From NCBI GenBank assembly GCA_903919975.1, contig CAIXKE010000080.1, forward strand, positions 1-64,000: a DNA stretch of 64,000 nucleotides. Direction: 5' to 3'. Source of the DNA: Akkermansiaceae bacterium. GTDB lineage: Bacteria; Verrucomicrobiota; Verrucomicrobiia; Verrucomicrobiales; Akkermansiaceae. Both the position numbers and the translations under genes were made by a program. Under the pieces are notes generated by a model, which saw nothing but the letters and a program-made list of their open reading frames with translations, was not told the origin of the DNA and did not search any database. Shown one piece after another: positions 62,814 to 64,000 of this stretch (positions are counted from its first letter, which is position 1; every line of letters begins with the position of its first letter).

Positions 62814-63474
62814 CGCTTTCGGCTTCAAGTTTAGCCAACTCACGTTTGAGCACGGCTCCCACCCGGTGCTTCGCCAGATAGACCTGTGCCATACTCACAT
62901 TGAGCTTATCCTGCACTTTTTTGGCGTCCCACTGCTTGATGACATAACAATCAAAGATCTGATACTGCTTCGGGGAGACCTGCGCCTTGACCCGCGATAA
63001 CGCCGCATCCGCAATATTCTTTTGCCACTCGATGTTCCACAAGCGGGATAAAACCTCTCCTGCCGGATCCTCGATGCGATCAATCACCGCCGTTTTCCGA
63101 TCGTTGTCCCACTCGCCTCCCATCATCGCCGTATCCTTCTTGCGCTTGCGGAACTGGTCGTTGATCCGCCAGCGCGTCATGTTCATCAACCATGTCTTGA
63201 ATGACCCCTGCTCGGGATCGTAGAGCTTCTTTTTGCTCTGCTTGGCGATCGAAAGAATCGTCTCCTGCACGCAATCAAACGCTTCGTCCTGACGCAGCCC
63301 CGCCTTGACGGCCACCGAGTAAATCAGCCGCCAGTAGGTTTGATAAAATTCATCCCACGTTCGTTGGTCCTCCCAATTGTCCAGCCGCGCGATCAGGCTC
63401 TTGCGGGTTTTCGCATAGGCCTGCGTCATCACCTCGTCACGCTTTCCGGATTTTTCGTCGTCGTCCCCTGACAT
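62803..63474 (-). CDS. ECF-like sigma factor paired with kinase
   Basis: The 223-residue protein has region 2 (TWDEFYQTYWRLIYSVAVKA, DEAFDCVQETILSI, FKTWLMNMTRWRINDQFRKR) and region 4 (VSPKQYQIFDCYVIKQWDAK, VQDKLNVSMAQVYLAKHRVG). The insert between them (about 110-150) is charged. ECF groups genetically linked to Ser/Thr kinases are known in Planctomycetes and Verrucomicrobia, where phosphorylation is thought to control activity. No anti-sigma gene is next to it. The start MSGDDDEKSGKRD is at 63474. Confidence 0.85.
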   Translation of the reverse strand: MSGDDDEKSGKRDEVMTQAYAKTRKSLIARLDNWEDQRTWDEFYQTYWRLIYSVAVKAGLRQDEAFDCVQETILSIAKQSKKKLYDPEQGSFKTWLMNMTRWRINDQFRKRKKDTAMMGGEWDNDRKTAVIDRIEDPAGEVLSRLWNIEWQKNIADAALSRVKAQVSPKQYQIFDCYVIKQWDAKKVQDKLNVSMAQVYLAKHRVGAVLKRELAKLEAESDAD

Positions 63475-63722
63475 CGGGAATCACTTAACCCATTCTCGCG
63501 CCGCTGTCTTTCACGGATTCATTTTTTTCACAACTCGTTTATTATCAACCTTAAAAAGATCGTCAACAAACCGCAAAAAACCGGAAACCCGGCATAACCC
63601 GCGATCTTATTTGCGTATCCTCGAATGTTCCGCATTTTAAAAATGGTGTTTTGCCACTCGTATCCCCCATCCATGCGGATCAAAACTTGCCGTTTCCCCA
63701 CCGCGCGGCACACTATTGCCTC

Positions 63723-64000
63723 ATGCCTGACGCCCGTAGAATCGCCCTATTCGGCGGCACTTTCGATCCCGTCCATCTCGGGCACGTCCATCTTGCGGAA
63801 TTGGCGAAATCCGCGCTCGCGCTCGATGAAATCCGCTTCATCCCCTGCCGGATCTCCCCGCACAAGACCGACACCACCCCCACCTCCGCCCGGGATCGTT
63901 TGGAAATGCTCCGCCTCGCCACCCATGACCTGCCGTGGGCCGTCGTCGATGAGTTGGAAACCCTTCGCGAAGGCCCCTCATTTTCATGGCAGACGGCGGA
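63723..64000 (+). CDS. nadD: Nicotinate-nucleotide adenylyltransferase, 5' part
   Basis: The 92 codons inside the window read MPDARRIALFGGTFDPVHLG, then HVHLAELAKSAL and FIPCRISPHK, the N-terminal nucleotidyltransferase motif GGTFDPVHxGH and the 'P...PHK' block of NadD. The enzyme makes deamido-NAD from nicotinate mononucleotide and ATP. The gene runs off the right edge. It is divergent from the ECF sigma gene, with 248 bases between them. Confidence 0.92.
   Translation, partial: MPDARRIALFGGTFDPVHLGHVHLAELAKSALALDEIRFIPCRISPHKTDTTPTSARDRLEMLRLATHDLPWAVVDELETLREGPSFSWQTA

Overview
The window reads as a chromosomal segment of a Verrucomicrobiota bacterium, probably a Luteolibacter/Haloferula-like member of Verrucomicrobiales. 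This assignment is inferred from gene content, not from a marker gene. The evidence is a PEP-CTERM sorted protein, a PVC-type dehydrogenase/cytochrome c with a ThuA partner, FGE/C-type-lectin-like secreted proteins, a Ser/Thr kinase with PEGA and FGE domains paired with an ECF sigma factor, GC-rich DNA, and almost no Shine-Dalgarno sequences before start codons.

Region 1-15,708 is the accessory part. At the left edge an IS1182-like transposase start (minus strand) abuts the tail of a broken FGE-fold gene. Six tightly spaced plus-strand genes follow: an FGE/lectin-like protein (506), a 2,792-residue secreted protein (2279), a small membrane-anchored protein (10657), an RCC1-like propeller ending in a peptidase S74 intramolecular chaperone (11244), a secreted protein with a Ca-binding-type repeat (13056) and a PEP-CTERM autotransporter-repeat protein (14038). 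Several are joined by 1-4 base overlaps, so they are probably one surface-protein operon. I do not recognise it as a described system.

Region 16,000-31,400 is mostly housekeeping: mutarotase, M3 oligopeptidase, a LolD-type ATPase, lgt, an RsuA-type pseudouridine synthase, secA, tRNA-Lys(CTT), an erythromycin-esterase-family protein, an ACT protein and a DEAD-box helicase. Gene remnants lie at 22,142-22,790 and 27,193-27,480.

Region 31,500-42,400 carries secreted catabolic and oxidoreductase genes (ThuA, SGNH-dehydrogenase-cytochrome c, an esterase, an NHL propeller). It also holds a cluster of decayed genes (35,781-39,024) and a HigA antitoxin whose HigB toxin is broken.

Region 42,400-53,000 holds an RDD/GYF membrane protein, a LolC/E-type permease, parB, recN, an ECF sigma/putative anti-sigma/PDZ set, and sdhC-sdhA without an adjacent sdhB.

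Region 53,200-64,000 holds the ATP-grasp/alpha-E/transglutaminase trio followed by a Cys/Lys-rich tandem-repeat secreted protein, then a Nudix hydrolase. A minus-strand run follows: ECF sigma, PEGA/FGE kinase, UbiA-family prenyltransferase, SufE and TerC. The start of nadD lies at the right edge.

The lipoprotein pathway is represented by lgt, a LolD-like ATPase and a LolC/E-like permease at three separate sites. FGE-type folds appear both as secreted proteins at the left edge and as the extracytoplasmic part of the kinase near the right edge.
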